NCBI RefSeq assembly: GCF_028274965.1
Contig: NZ_JAQCNO010000014.1
Location: forward strand, 1-64,000
Reading direction: 5' to 3'
Source: Natronomonas sp.
GTDB lineage: Archaea; Halobacteriota; Halobacteria; Halobacteriales; Haloarculaceae
DNA: 64,000 bases
The position numbers and the translations under genes were made by a program. Shown one piece after another: positions 7,415 through 14,997 of the stretch. How positions within the stretch are numbered: the stretch's first letter is position 1; the number at the start of each line of letters is the position of its first letter. The notes beneath the pieces were generated by a model. The model had not been told where the DNA came from and did not search any database. It saw nothing but the letters and a program-made list of their open reading frames with translations.

Positions 7415-8305
7415 TCACGCGTCGTTCCGGTAGTCCTCGACGGCGGGGCGGTACCCCTCGCGGTAGGTCGGGTAGGAGAACTCGTATCCGAGTTCCCCGA
7501 GCCGGTCGTTCGAACAGCGCTTGCTCGTCAGGATCCGCCGCTCGGCGGGCTCCGAGAGCGCCGCCCCGTCGAGCCGTTCGGCTTTGCTCTGTTTCGGCGG
7601 GCGGGCGACGCCGCACTCGTCGGCGAGCCAGTCGGCGAAGTCGTGTTTGTCGACGGGTTCGTCGTCGACCGCGAGCAAGACCGGCTCCTCGGTCGCCTCA
7701 AGCGCGAACCGGACGATCCCGGCGGCGTCGTCCCGGTGGAGCATGTTCAGGTAGCCCTCGGTCACCGGGCCGTCGAGGTACCGCTGTAACCGGTAGCGGC
7801 CGGGACCGTACAGCCCGGCGAACCGGACAACCTGGCCGTCGATCCCATGTGCCGCGGCGTGCTCGCGGGCGACGCGTTCGGCCTCAAGGAGCACGCGCGT
7901 CTTTTCGGTCGTCGGCGTCGGCTCCGTCGTTTCGTCGACCCAGCCGCCGTTGTGATCGCCGTAGACGCCGGTGCTTGACGTGTATATCAGCCGCTCCGGC
8001 GGCGCGTCGCGCCCGCCGAAGACCTCGATCACCGTCTCGAGTCCGTCGACGTACACGCGCTCGGCCGCCGTCGGACCCCGCCCGCCCGAGGAGGCCGCAA
8101 ACACGACAGCGTCGACGTCGGGGACGGCGGCGAGATCGGTGGCCTCGGTGAGGTCGGCCCGGACCGCCGTTGCGCCCGTCGCTTCGATGGCGTCGGCTCC
8201 GTCGGCAGAGCGCCGAACGCCGATGACTTCGTGATCGCCCGCGAGCTGACGTGCGAGTTCGAGCCCAACGTACCCACAGCCGATGATGCCGACCCGCACC
8301 GTCAC
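7415..8305 (-). CDS. NAD(P)-dependent SDR-family epimerase/dehydratase-like protein
   Basis: 296 residues. The N-terminus MTVRVGIIGCGYVGLELARQ carries the Rossmann GxxGxxG motif; the extended-SDR catalytic region is seen in LIYTSSTGVYGDHNGGWVDE, with Ser/Thr in TSST, but the usual YxxxK is not clear (the segment after it reads TTEKTRVLLEAERVAREH), so the enzyme may be atypical, as in the YeeZ/GalE-like group. The start codon overlaps the stop of the upstream gene by ATGA (8302-8305), so the two are translationally coupled. Specific substrate unknown. Confidence 0.8.
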   Translation of the reverse strand: MTVRVGIIGCGYVGLELARQLAGDHEVIGVRRSADGADAIEATGATAVRADLTEATDLAAVPDVDAVVFAASSGGRGPTAAERVYVDGLETVIEVFGGRDAPPERLIYTSSTGVYGDHNGGWVDETTEPTPTTEKTRVLLEAERVAREHAAAHGIDGQVVRFAGLYGPGRYRLQRYLDGPVTEGYLNMLHRDDAAGIVRFALEATEEPVLLAVDDEPVDKHDFADWLADECGVARPPKQSKAERLDGAALSEPAERRILTSKRCSNDRLGELGYEFSYPTYREGYRPAVEDYRNDA

Positions 8306-8727
8306 CGCCTCCCGTCGATAAACTGCGACAACAGCGCGAACTCCCGAAGCGTCATCGGAAAGCGCCCCTCGACTTTCGATTGGATCTCCCGGGCCTCGAG
8401 TTCACCCTCGATACCGGACTCGACCGCTTCGACGTCCAGCACTGCGGTCGTCATGCCCATGAGAAGCTCCTCTCTCGCGAGCGTCGCAACCGTGTCGGAG
8501 TCCGGCGATCCCTCGGGGACCGCGAGGATGTCGGACGCCTCCTCGACGGTGAGTCCGGGCGTCTCGCCGGCCGCGAGCGACTCGATCGTCGCCGGGTCAA
8601 CGTCGGTGGATTCGACGACCGTGCGGACGCCGTGGCTATCGATCACGTTTCGCACTTTTGTGACGTACCGGTCGTGCAGTTCCGCGACGGTCAGTTCACC
8701 GGGATCGGTGACGGCATCGTGGAGCAT
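8302..8727 (-). CDS. DUF5791-like haloarchaeal protein
   Basis: 141 residues beginning MLHDAVTDPGELTVAELHDRY. It is acidic, soluble and mostly helical, with a central helix-turn-like stretch SLAAGETPGLTVEEASDILAV and an EGRFPMTLREFALLSQF end. I associate this pattern with the haloarchaeal DUF5791 family, from memory, so the family name is tentative. The start at 8727 is chosen because it gives the conserved MLHDAV beginning; an in-frame codon at 8799 would add an Arg/Gly-rich non-conserved stretch. Coupled to the following SDR gene by a 4-bp overlap. No function known. Confidence 0.72.
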   Translation of the reverse strand: MLHDAVTDPGELTVAELHDRYVTKVRNVIDSHGVRTVVESTDVDPATIESLAAGETPGLTVEEASDILAVPEGSPDSDTVATLAREELLMGMTTAVLDVEAVESGIEGELEAREIQSKVEGRFPMTLREFALLSQFIDGRR

Positions 8728-8786
8728 ACCGCCGGTTCGGCCGCCGCCGTCAAGTAGCGTTCGGGCTCCGAGTGGTCCCCGGCCGC

Positions 8787-11672
8787 TCACCCGGGCCACC
8801 CGGACGAGTCCTGAATCATCGTTCCGTCCGTGTTTCCGACGCCGCGGGGTCCGGGCGGGACGACCACGACGACCGCGGTTCTCGTCCGGACCGAAACCCG
8901 GTCGGCGGTCCCGAGGTGGCGTTCCGCTCCTCGGTGCGTGACGGCGGCGGCACGGCCGTCTCGGAGGTAGGTTACGGACCCGGAGGCGTCCCCGCGGTCG
9001 GCCCGGACCGCGAACCGCTCGTAGGTCCCCGTGACGTTGACGTACCAGACGTTCGTCGTCGCGTACCAGTAGCCCGGAACGGGTGCGAGAGGCAGGCCGG
9101 CCGGCAGGGACCCAAGACGCTTCCCGAGCGCGCGTTTTCGCACGCGCTCGCTTTTCGTTTCGAGACCCTTCTCGACGGTGTCCTGGAGCTCCTCGCCGTA
9201 CTCCTCGCGGATGCGGTCCTGCGTGTCCGTCGTCGGGGCCCGTCTGGGGCGGGCCGAGTCGGCTTCGAGCGCGGTGTCGAGCGTCGTTCGGAGACGCAGT
9301 TCGAGTCGGTCGGTCGTGACGGTGGCGGTTTCGGCTCCTGTCGCGCGTTCGACGGTCGTTCCGTTGGTGAGCATGAGCGCCTCCTCGGCCGTCGACGCCT
9401 CAGGGCTGAGCAGCCTGCGCGCCTCGCGCTCGCTGACGCCGGCGTCGATCAACTCGGCGAACAGCTCCCCGCGGACGAACGTGACGGCGGGCTCGACCGT
9501 CGCCTCGAGTCGGCCGCGCTCGGAGCCCTCAGCGGCCGAGAGCGTCCGGGCCGCCGTCGACAGCGGAACCCGCTGCGTTCCGAGCACCGGAAGCCGATCG
9601 AAGAGACCGCTTGCGACGTCGCCGTGCGGCGACGTGAACACGTTCACCGTCCTCGTCGCAAGCGGGTGGATCGTCCCGTCGCCGCGGCTGTCGATCCGGT
9701 CGCGGCTCAGTTCGCTCGTCGTGAGATAGGACGGCGCGGTGTCGACCGCAAACGAGAGGTTTCCGGCCGGATCGGTCAGCGGTTCGGGCTCCGGGCGCGT
9801 CGCCGCCCGGTGTGCCGCCATGGCACCGTCGAGTCGGTCGGTGTCGAGGTACTCTCCGAGTGCGCCCTCGATGCCGTCGCTGGCGCTGTCGCCGACGGAT
9901 TCGCGCTCGTTCAGTTCCGTCTCCAGCGCGTCGAGATAGCGGATTTCGGCCGCCCGACGGGTCCGTGCGGGAGTCGATCGGTCCTCTGAGCCGAGGAGCG
10001 CGTCCCGCTCCGGGAGCGCCTCAGAGAGGCGGCGTGCGGGGTTCGTTCGGCCGGTTCCGACGGCCGTCGCCGGGAGCGTGACGGAGACGTTTCGGGTCTC
10101 ATCGCGGATCGGGTACAGATCGCGCTCGACGTCGCGCCGCTCGAACGTCGGGTCGGCGGTCGCCGTGGCCATCGAGCGCACGGGGCGGCCGTGGGCGGCC
10201 GCCCTCGCGACGCGCCGGAAGCCGCCGGCCGAGGAGCGCGCCTGCGCCGTCGCCCGATCGGTCGCTTGCCGGAGGCGGCCGTCGAGGCGGCCCCGGGGGA
10301 CGCCGTCGATCGGTTCGGTCCGGGCCTCCACACCGGTTCGAACCCGATAGGTCCGTTCGGAAACCGACTCCGTCCGCATCGTTTCGTTTTCCCCTTCCCA
10401 CGTTCGGACGGTCGTTTCGGTGATCACGACCTCGAACGTCTCGCTGTCCCAGGTCCGCCAGCCGGCCGTGCCGACGGTCCGTCCGCCTGCGGTCGCGACC
10501 GACGTCGACTCGCTCGTTCGTTCGTCGACGAGCGTCCAGTCGCGGCCCGGCGAGTCGCCGTTCCGTTTGATCCGGCTTTGGAGCGTCGCGCTCGCCGTGA
10601 CGCGAGCCTCGACCGTGTGTGTGCGTTCGATCGCCTCCGCCAGCTCGTCGTCGCCGGTGACGCCGATGAGATCGGCGAAGGCGTGGTCGGCCGACCCGTT
10701 GACGCCGACCGTGACGGTTGGGTCGTCCGGTTCATCCAGCCACGTTCCGACCGGCCGGTCGGCCGGCGGGGCGGGGCCGATCCTGTCGGCCCCCCGTAGT
10801 ACGACGTCCTGCCACTCCTCGTCGCCGCCGGCACCGACGAGCAGGTCGGTCGTCGCAACGCGGCGGCCAGCGGCCGCGACTCCTCTGTGGCCGTCCGGAT
10901 CGGCCTCGCCGAACACCGCGCGCTGCTCGGCCAGCAGCGCGTCGTTCGTTGCGAGTTCGACGTGTCTCGTCCCGAGTACGGTCGCGATCGGCGCACCGCC
11001 GTACTGGGCGTACCCCCGCGTCCAGACGATCGGATACAGCCGAGCGGTGAGGCGCCGCCCGAGTCCCTTCCGCGTTACCGGGGCTGTGGCCCGGCGCTCG
11101 AAGCGGTCGGTCCGGTCGTGCAACGACAGCGCCGGGTTCGCCACGACGAACGTGGGGCTGCGTTCGGCCGTCTCGACGGTCCGTCCGTCGCGCGTCGCAG
11201 AGAGCGTCACGCCGTCGATCTCGACGCGCAGAGCGGTCCCATCGTCGCCGACGCGGTCGATCTCGACGCGCTTGATCGCCCGCCGGTACCCCTCCGTCGT
11301 CGGTTCGACCGCGGGCAACGAGGCCCGAACGCTGATGCGGCCGCGCGTCGTTTCGGTCCCCGAGAGCCGTTCGGCGGCGCGCACGTAGATGCGGAGTCTC
11401 AACGCGTCCCGGTATGACGCGTCCTCGCTCAACGCCTCGCCCGCGGTCGTCGCCGCCGGCGTGATAACCGGGTCGATCGCCGCCGCCGTCGCCGCTTCGT
11501 CCGCGGCGCCCCGGAGTTCGGTCACCGCGGCCGCCGTCGTGCCGTCCATCGCGCGGTCGATGTCCGGGCGTCGATCGCGGTCGCCGGGGACGACGCTCAC
11601 CGAGAGCGTCGTCGCGGTGACCAACAGCAGGACGCCGACGAGCGCGAACGGAACGCGGCCTCTGTCGTTCAC
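8787..11672 (-). CDS. Large membrane-anchored exoprotein of the pilus/secretion-like cluster (DUF7286-like)
   Basis: 961 residues. A short basic N-terminus is followed by one hydrophobic segment (FALVGVLLLVTATTLSVSVV, about residues 8-27) that should act as an uncleaved anchor or signal; the rest is hydrophilic and presumably outside the cell. No cysteine is present. At least six N-glycosylation sequons (for example NGS, NET, NVS, NLS, NGT and NVT) fit an S-layer-side glycoprotein. The GTG at 11672 overlaps the preceding stop as GTGA and has GGTGG upstream, so I prefer it to the GTG at 11681. Placed last in the T2SE/T2SF cluster; probably the main structural or adhesive component (inference). 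Confidence 0.78.
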   Translation of the reverse strand: MNDRGRVPFALVGVLLLVTATTLSVSVVPGDRDRRPDIDRAMDGTTAAAVTELRGAADEAATAAAIDPVITPAATTAGEALSEDASYRDALRLRIYVRAAERLSGTETTRGRISVRASLPAVEPTTEGYRRAIKRVEIDRVGDDGTALRVEIDGVTLSATRDGRTVETAERSPTFVVANPALSLHDRTDRFERRATAPVTRKGLGRRLTARLYPIVWTRGYAQYGGAPIATVLGTRHVELATNDALLAEQRAVFGEADPDGHRGVAAAGRRVATTDLLVGAGGDEEWQDVVLRGADRIGPAPPADRPVGTWLDEPDDPTVTVGVNGSADHAFADLIGVTGDDELAEAIERTHTVEARVTASATLQSRIKRNGDSPGRDWTLVDERTSESTSVATAGGRTVGTAGWRTWDSETFEVVITETTVRTWEGENETMRTESVSERTYRVRTGVEARTEPIDGVPRGRLDGRLRQATDRATAQARSSAGGFRRVARAAAHGRPVRSMATATADPTFERRDVERDLYPIRDETRNVSVTLPATAVGTGRTNPARRLSEALPERDALLGSEDRSTPARTRRAAEIRYLDALETELNERESVGDSASDGIEGALGEYLDTDRLDGAMAAHRAATRPEPEPLTDPAGNLSFAVDTAPSYLTTSELSRDRIDSRGDGTIHPLATRTVNVFTSPHGDVASGLFDRLPVLGTQRVPLSTAARTLSAAEGSERGRLEATVEPAVTFVRGELFAELIDAGVSEREARRLLSPEASTAEEALMLTNGTTVERATGAETATVTTDRLELRLRTTLDTALEADSARPRRAPTTDTQDRIREEYGEELQDTVEKGLETKSERVRKRALGKRLGSLPAGLPLAPVPGYWYATTNVWYVNVTGTYERFAVRADRGDASGSVTYLRDGRAAAVTHRGAERHLGTADRVSVRTRTAVVVVVPPGPRGVGNTDGTMIQDSSGWPG

Positions 11673-12454
11673 GCGTCCCACCGCCGCACGACGAGTTCGA
11701 TGCTGCCGACCGCGGTGGCATCGCGTGCCACCCGAACGGACGGATAGCCGGCCTCGAGATCGGATTCCACGCGATCGCCGAGGGCGCGCGCGAGCCGTTC
11801 GTTCGCCGCCCTCGTGTCGGCCGCGGCGAGTTCGCTCCCGACGGTAACGCCGAGGACGGCCGCGATGACCCGGTACCGATCCGCCGTTCGGCGAGCGGTC
11901 CGCGGATCGAGGAGTTCGGCTCGGGTCCGTTCGGGGGGGAACAGGTGTTCGATATACGCGGCCGAGAGCGACGCCGCAAGCGAGTCGAACCCGCCGGCCG
12001 CGTCCGGTTCGACGATACCGCTGTCGACGGTTCGTCGCGTCGTCGACACGTCGGCAGTCGCGGGCGGAGCCGAACCGACCGCGATCCGACCGTGGAGTGA
12101 CGCGTTCGGATACGGTTCCCAGCGCGCAGTGACGTACGCCCGTTCGTCCGTGTGGTTCCGGACCGCCCGATCGACGGTGTCGGGATACGTCGACGCGAGG
12201 AGTCGATCGCCGCCGATCGAACCGCTTTCCAGCGCCGCTCGGCTCAGATGTTCGGCGAACGTGCCGTGAGACCGTCGATCGCCGGCGACCTCGACGGCGG
12301 CCGTGGTCGTCACAAGGGAGTTCGCAACGGTGTCCGCGTTCGGCTCGGAGGGGTCGCGCTCCTCGGGGACCGCGAGGACGAGCGTCGACGCCGCCGCACC
12401 GATCAACAGCAGACAGACCGAGACGTCCAGGACGGTGCTCACCGCGCGGGCCAC
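11669..12454 (-). CDS. Membrane-anchored protein of the pilus/secretion-like cluster (DUF7284-like)
   Basis: 261 residues starting VARAVSTVLDVSVCLLLIGA: a basic end and a hydrophobic helix (about residues 8-30), then a polar extracytoplasmic region. The start at GTG 12454 is supported by GGAGGTG ending about 5 nt upstream; GTG 12460 lies inside that Shine-Dalgarno and is less likely. This places the start inside the 3' end of the preceding gene (16-bp overlap), indicating translational coupling. A late segment RRTADRYRVIAAVLGVTVGS may be a second amphipathic or membrane helix. The family is known to me only as a haloarchaeal partner of secretion ATPases. Confidence 0.76.
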   Translation of the reverse strand: MARAVSTVLDVSVCLLLIGAAASTLVLAVPEERDPSEPNADTVANSLVTTTAAVEVAGDRRSHGTFAEHLSRAALESGSIGGDRLLASTYPDTVDRAVRNHTDERAYVTARWEPYPNASLHGRIAVGSAPPATADVSTTRRTVDSGIVEPDAAGGFDSLAASLSAAYIEHLFPPERTRAELLDPRTARRTADRYRVIAAVLGVTVGSELAAADTRAANERLARALGDRVESDLEAGYPSVRVARDATAVGSIELVVRRWDA

Positions 12455-12837
12455 GTGCACACCTCCAGGGTTCCCGGTCGGACCCGTCCGGGGGCGACGC
12501 GGACCGTTACCGACCGCACGAGACAACTCGAGCGCTCCGGCGGCGTCGGTCCGCTGTGCCAGACCGCGCCGTCGGCTCGAACCGTCGCCCGCAGGCCGTG
12601 TCCGCGCGGGCGGGAAGCGGCCACGGCGTCGTCGATCGGCGGACGGACCGCGCCGAAGGAGGAACTCTCCGCGAGGATCCGCTCGGTCGCCGCGGGCGTT
12701 ATCTCGCTCGTCGGCGACAACAGCGGAAGCGTCGCATCCAGCGCGCCGACGTACACCGACAGGCCCGCCCCGAGAGCGAACACGGCAACGAGCGCCGCCA
12801 GCGGCTCCGTCTGTCCGCTATCCCGCGAGGACGACAT
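12439..12837 (-). CDS. Pilin-like small protein of the pilus/secretion-like cluster (DUF7285-like)
   Basis: 132 residues. The N-terminus MSSSRDSGQTEPLAALVAVF followed by a hydrophobic stretch resembles a class III (prepilin-type) signal: a polar leader, a QTEP-like segment with Glu soon after a possible processing site, then about 20 hydrophobic residues (ALVAVFALGAGLSVYVGAL). This is the best pilin candidate in the cluster, although the leader is short and the exact peptidase site is not certain. The remaining approximately 100 residues are a polar globular domain. It overlaps the preceding gene by 20 bp and the following one by 16 bp. Confidence 0.76.
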   Translation of the reverse strand: MSSSRDSGQTEPLAALVAVFALGAGLSVYVGALDATLPLLSPTSEITPAATERILAESSSFGAVRPPIDDAVAASRPRGHGLRATVRADGAVWHSGPTPPERSSCLVRSVTVRVAPGRVRPGTLEVCTWPAR

Positions 12838-13285
12838 CGGATCCCCCCGAGTTGACCCGGCGAACGACGAGTTCGTCGGCCCCACGCCACTGCGGTGCGT
12901 CCCGACGGGCGCGCGCGGCCCGGCGCTCGAACGCGTCGAACGTCCCGAACACGCGCGTCGGTGGTTTCCCGTGGAGGACCGCATCGAGTTTCGTGTCCCC
13001 GACGACGGGCGTCACCGGACCGTAGCCGAACGCCGCGTGGGTTGTGCCCCCCGCGCCGCGGAGCGAGATCGAATCGGCGCCGAGACGAACGGCCTCGGCG
13101 TTCGAAAGCGGGTGCCTGCCGACCGCAGCGTGGTCGCTCGCGGCGACGCTGTCGACGGTGCGCGCGCTCCCGGACGCGTCGGGCGGCGGCGCCGACGGCA
13201 GGAGTCCGACGACGCCGAGCGCCGTGCTGCTCACCACTGCAAGTCCGATCCAGACGTACCACGCGTCGAGCGGGACATCGAACAT
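12818..13285 (-). CDS. Membrane-anchored small protein of the pilus/secretion-like cluster (DUF7283-like)
   Basis: 155 residues beginning MFDVPLDAWYVWIGLAVVSS, an N-terminal hydrophobic helix (about residues 9-30) followed by a proline-rich linker and a polar domain. The ATG at 13285 lies 26-27 bp after TTTATAA, so it opens its own leaderless transcript covering this gene and the three overlapping genes that follow, although readthrough from the T2SF gene 23 bp upstream is also likely. Minor pseudopilin-like role by position; nothing in the sequence gives a more precise function. Confidence 0.75.
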   Translation of the reverse strand: MFDVPLDAWYVWIGLAVVSSTALGVVGLLPSAPPPDASGSARTVDSVAASDHAAVGRHPLSNAEAVRLGADSISLRGAGGTTHAAFGYGPVTPVVGDTKLDAVLHGKPPTRVFGTFDAFERRAARARRDAPQWRGADELVVRRVNSGGSDVVLAG

Positions 13286-13307
13286 GGGCCGTCTGGCCTG
13301 GCTCTCA

Positions 13308-13316
13308 GTTATAAAC
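13308..13316 (-). promoter_or_regulatory. TATA element inside the pilus-like cluster, before the DUF7283-like gene
   Basis: On the minus strand the sequence reads GGTTTATAACTG, centred about 27 bp before the ATG at 13285. It overlaps the stop codon of the T2SF gene. This gives the small membrane proteins and the exoprotein an independent leaderless promoter. Confidence 0.6.
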
Positions 13317-14997
13317 CTCCGGAGACGGACGTCGTCACCGAGACGGCGACGAGGTACGTACCGGTCGCCGTACAGAGCGCCGCGCCGATCCGGTACCCGA
13401 CCGTCGCGCGATCGAGGCCGCGTCCTAGCCCCGTCGAGATCGCGGTGAGAACCACCGCGAGGAGCAGGACGTACGCGCCGATCGCGAGACCGAGTCCGGC
13501 CGTTTCCGGCGCGCCGCCGCCGAGGGCGTCGGTGGTTCCGACGCTGTCGGCGAGCGCGACGGTTGCACCGCCGACGAGCGGCCCGAAGAAGGCGGCCGTG
13601 TTCGAGAGCGTCGACGTCACGCGACCGAGGCTCCGGTGGGCCTCCCGCTCGACGCGCTGGAGTTCGTTGAGATGATCGGCCGTCTCGACCAGCGCCCGGC
13701 CGGCCGGTGGACCGGCGCCCGCGGCAATGCCGAGGAGCCGCGCTGCGCTTTCGGCGCGCTGGCTGGGAACGGTCTCGAGCGCGCCGTGCTCGCCGAGAAA
13801 GGCCGTCTCGATGCCGACGCGGAGTTGGCGCTGGCGTCTGGCCGCCGCCTCGAACGTCTCGCCTGCGATGCCGCCGAGTTCGTCGGCCGCGTCGGCGACC
13901 GCCCGTTCGACGGCGATCCCGTCTGAGACGCGGCGGCCGACGAGATAGAGCGCGTCCGGGAGCGCGTTCTCGAGTTCGCTCGTGCGTTTCCGAACCGCGA
14001 CCGTCGGGCGGTACCGGACCAGAAGCGACGCGCCGGCGCCGAGGCCGACAGCGGCGAGCGGCGGCGTCCACGGCGCGAGGGCCGCGCGAGCGCCGAGCCA
14101 CCCAGAGAGGGCGGCCGAAACGCCGGCGGCGACGCAGAGAACCGGCCGGGTCGTGTCGCTCTGTGCCGTCGACGGCGGGAAGGCAACGGGACGCGTCGAG
14201 AGGAGCCAGCCGCCGGCACAGATCAGTCCGGCCGGCAGAAGCAGGTCGTACACCGCGACGACGACCGGGAGGGTCGCTTCGACCCCGGCCGCGCCGGCGG
14301 CCGGCAGCACGCTGACGAGCGCGAGCGGGAGGAGGACGCCGAATGCGTACAGGGCGGTCGCAGGGCCGCGAAGCGAGTCCGCCGCGCGGCTCGCGCGGTC
14401 CTTCGTCCCCTCGAGGATCGCGTCTGTCGCGCGATCGAGCGTCCGGTCTCGCTCGTCGGGCGGCGCGTCCGCCGCGGCCTCGACGATCGTCACAGAGCGG
14501 TGGAGGGCCGGAAAGCGCTCCCGCCAGGCGTCGGCGAACGGACCGAGCCCGGACGCCGGCGTGCCGCGTGCGCGGGCGACGTGGTCGGCGAGACGATCGC
14601 CGAGTCGGCCCCGCGTCTCGGCCGCGAACGCCGCCGCGTCCTCCGCGGTCGGCGCGATCCGCATCCGGAGGACCGCGCGGCCGACGAGGGTCGGTGCGGT
14701 GCCGAGCGTCCGACTCCGGCGGGCGTTTCCGAGCGCGACGAGTCCGCCGCGGGCGAGCAGCGACGCCCCGTAACCGGCGACGACGGCGAGAGCGAGGACC
14801 GATAGCCGCCCGAACGCGACCGCACCGATCGCCCAGCAGAGTCCGGCGAAGACCCCGATCGCATCGGTGACGGCGACGAGCGCACGAGCGTCGCGGTCGA
14901 GAAACGGCTCCACGTCCCGTACCGGGTCCGGGAGCGACTCCCTCGGAGAGACGGACGCGAGTCCGCGCGCCGCCGCCATCGGAGGAACCGTCGTCAC
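13309..14997 (-). CDS. Type II/IV secretion-system membrane platform protein (T2SF/TadC-like)
   Basis: 562 residues, the inner-membrane platform (GspF/TadC/PilC family) that works with the adjacent ATPase. Hydrophobic segments are paired: an early set (AVTDAIGVFAGLCWAIGAVA, LALAVVAGYGASLLARG), a middle set (ATALYAFGVLLPLALVSVLP, VEATLPVVVAVYDLLLPAGL, then VLCVAAGVSAALSGWLGARA) and a C-terminal set (GLGLAIGAYVLLLAVVLTAI). Two soluble helical T2SF domains lie between them, the second containing LYLVGRRVSDGIAVERAVAD and AAGAGPPAGRALVETADHLN. The duplicated architecture is usual for archaeal members. It overlaps the ATPase gene by 4 bp (ATGA). Confidence 0.88.
   Translation of the reverse strand: MTTVPPMAAARGLASVSPRESLPDPVRDVEPFLDRDARALVAVTDAIGVFAGLCWAIGAVAFGRLSVLALAVVAGYGASLLARGGLVALGNARRSRTLGTAPTLVGRAVLRMRIAPTAEDAAAFAAETRGRLGDRLADHVARARGTPASGLGPFADAWRERFPALHRSVTIVEAAADAPPDERDRTLDRATDAILEGTKDRASRAADSLRGPATALYAFGVLLPLALVSVLPAAGAAGVEATLPVVVAVYDLLLPAGLICAGGWLLSTRPVAFPPSTAQSDTTRPVLCVAAGVSAALSGWLGARAALAPWTPPLAAVGLGAGASLLVRYRPTVAVRKRTSELENALPDALYLVGRRVSDGIAVERAVADAADELGGIAGETFEAAARRQRQLRVGIETAFLGEHGALETVPSQRAESAARLLGIAAGAGPPAGRALVETADHLNELQRVEREAHRSLGRVTSTLSNTAAFFGPLVGGATVALADSVGTTDALGGGAPETAGLGLAIGAYVLLLAVVLTAISTGLGRGLDRATVGYRIGAALCTATGTYLVAVSVTTSVSGGL

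Noticed and set aside
8772-9989. A 405-codon plus-strand frame within the large exoprotein gene
   Set aside because: Shadow of the exoprotein; Arg/Gly-rich composition, no domain, and the minus-strand frame has the sensible protein features.
12152-13675. A 507-codon plus-strand frame across the pilus-like genes
   Set aside because: Antisense to four supported genes, with no recognisable domain and shadow-type composition.
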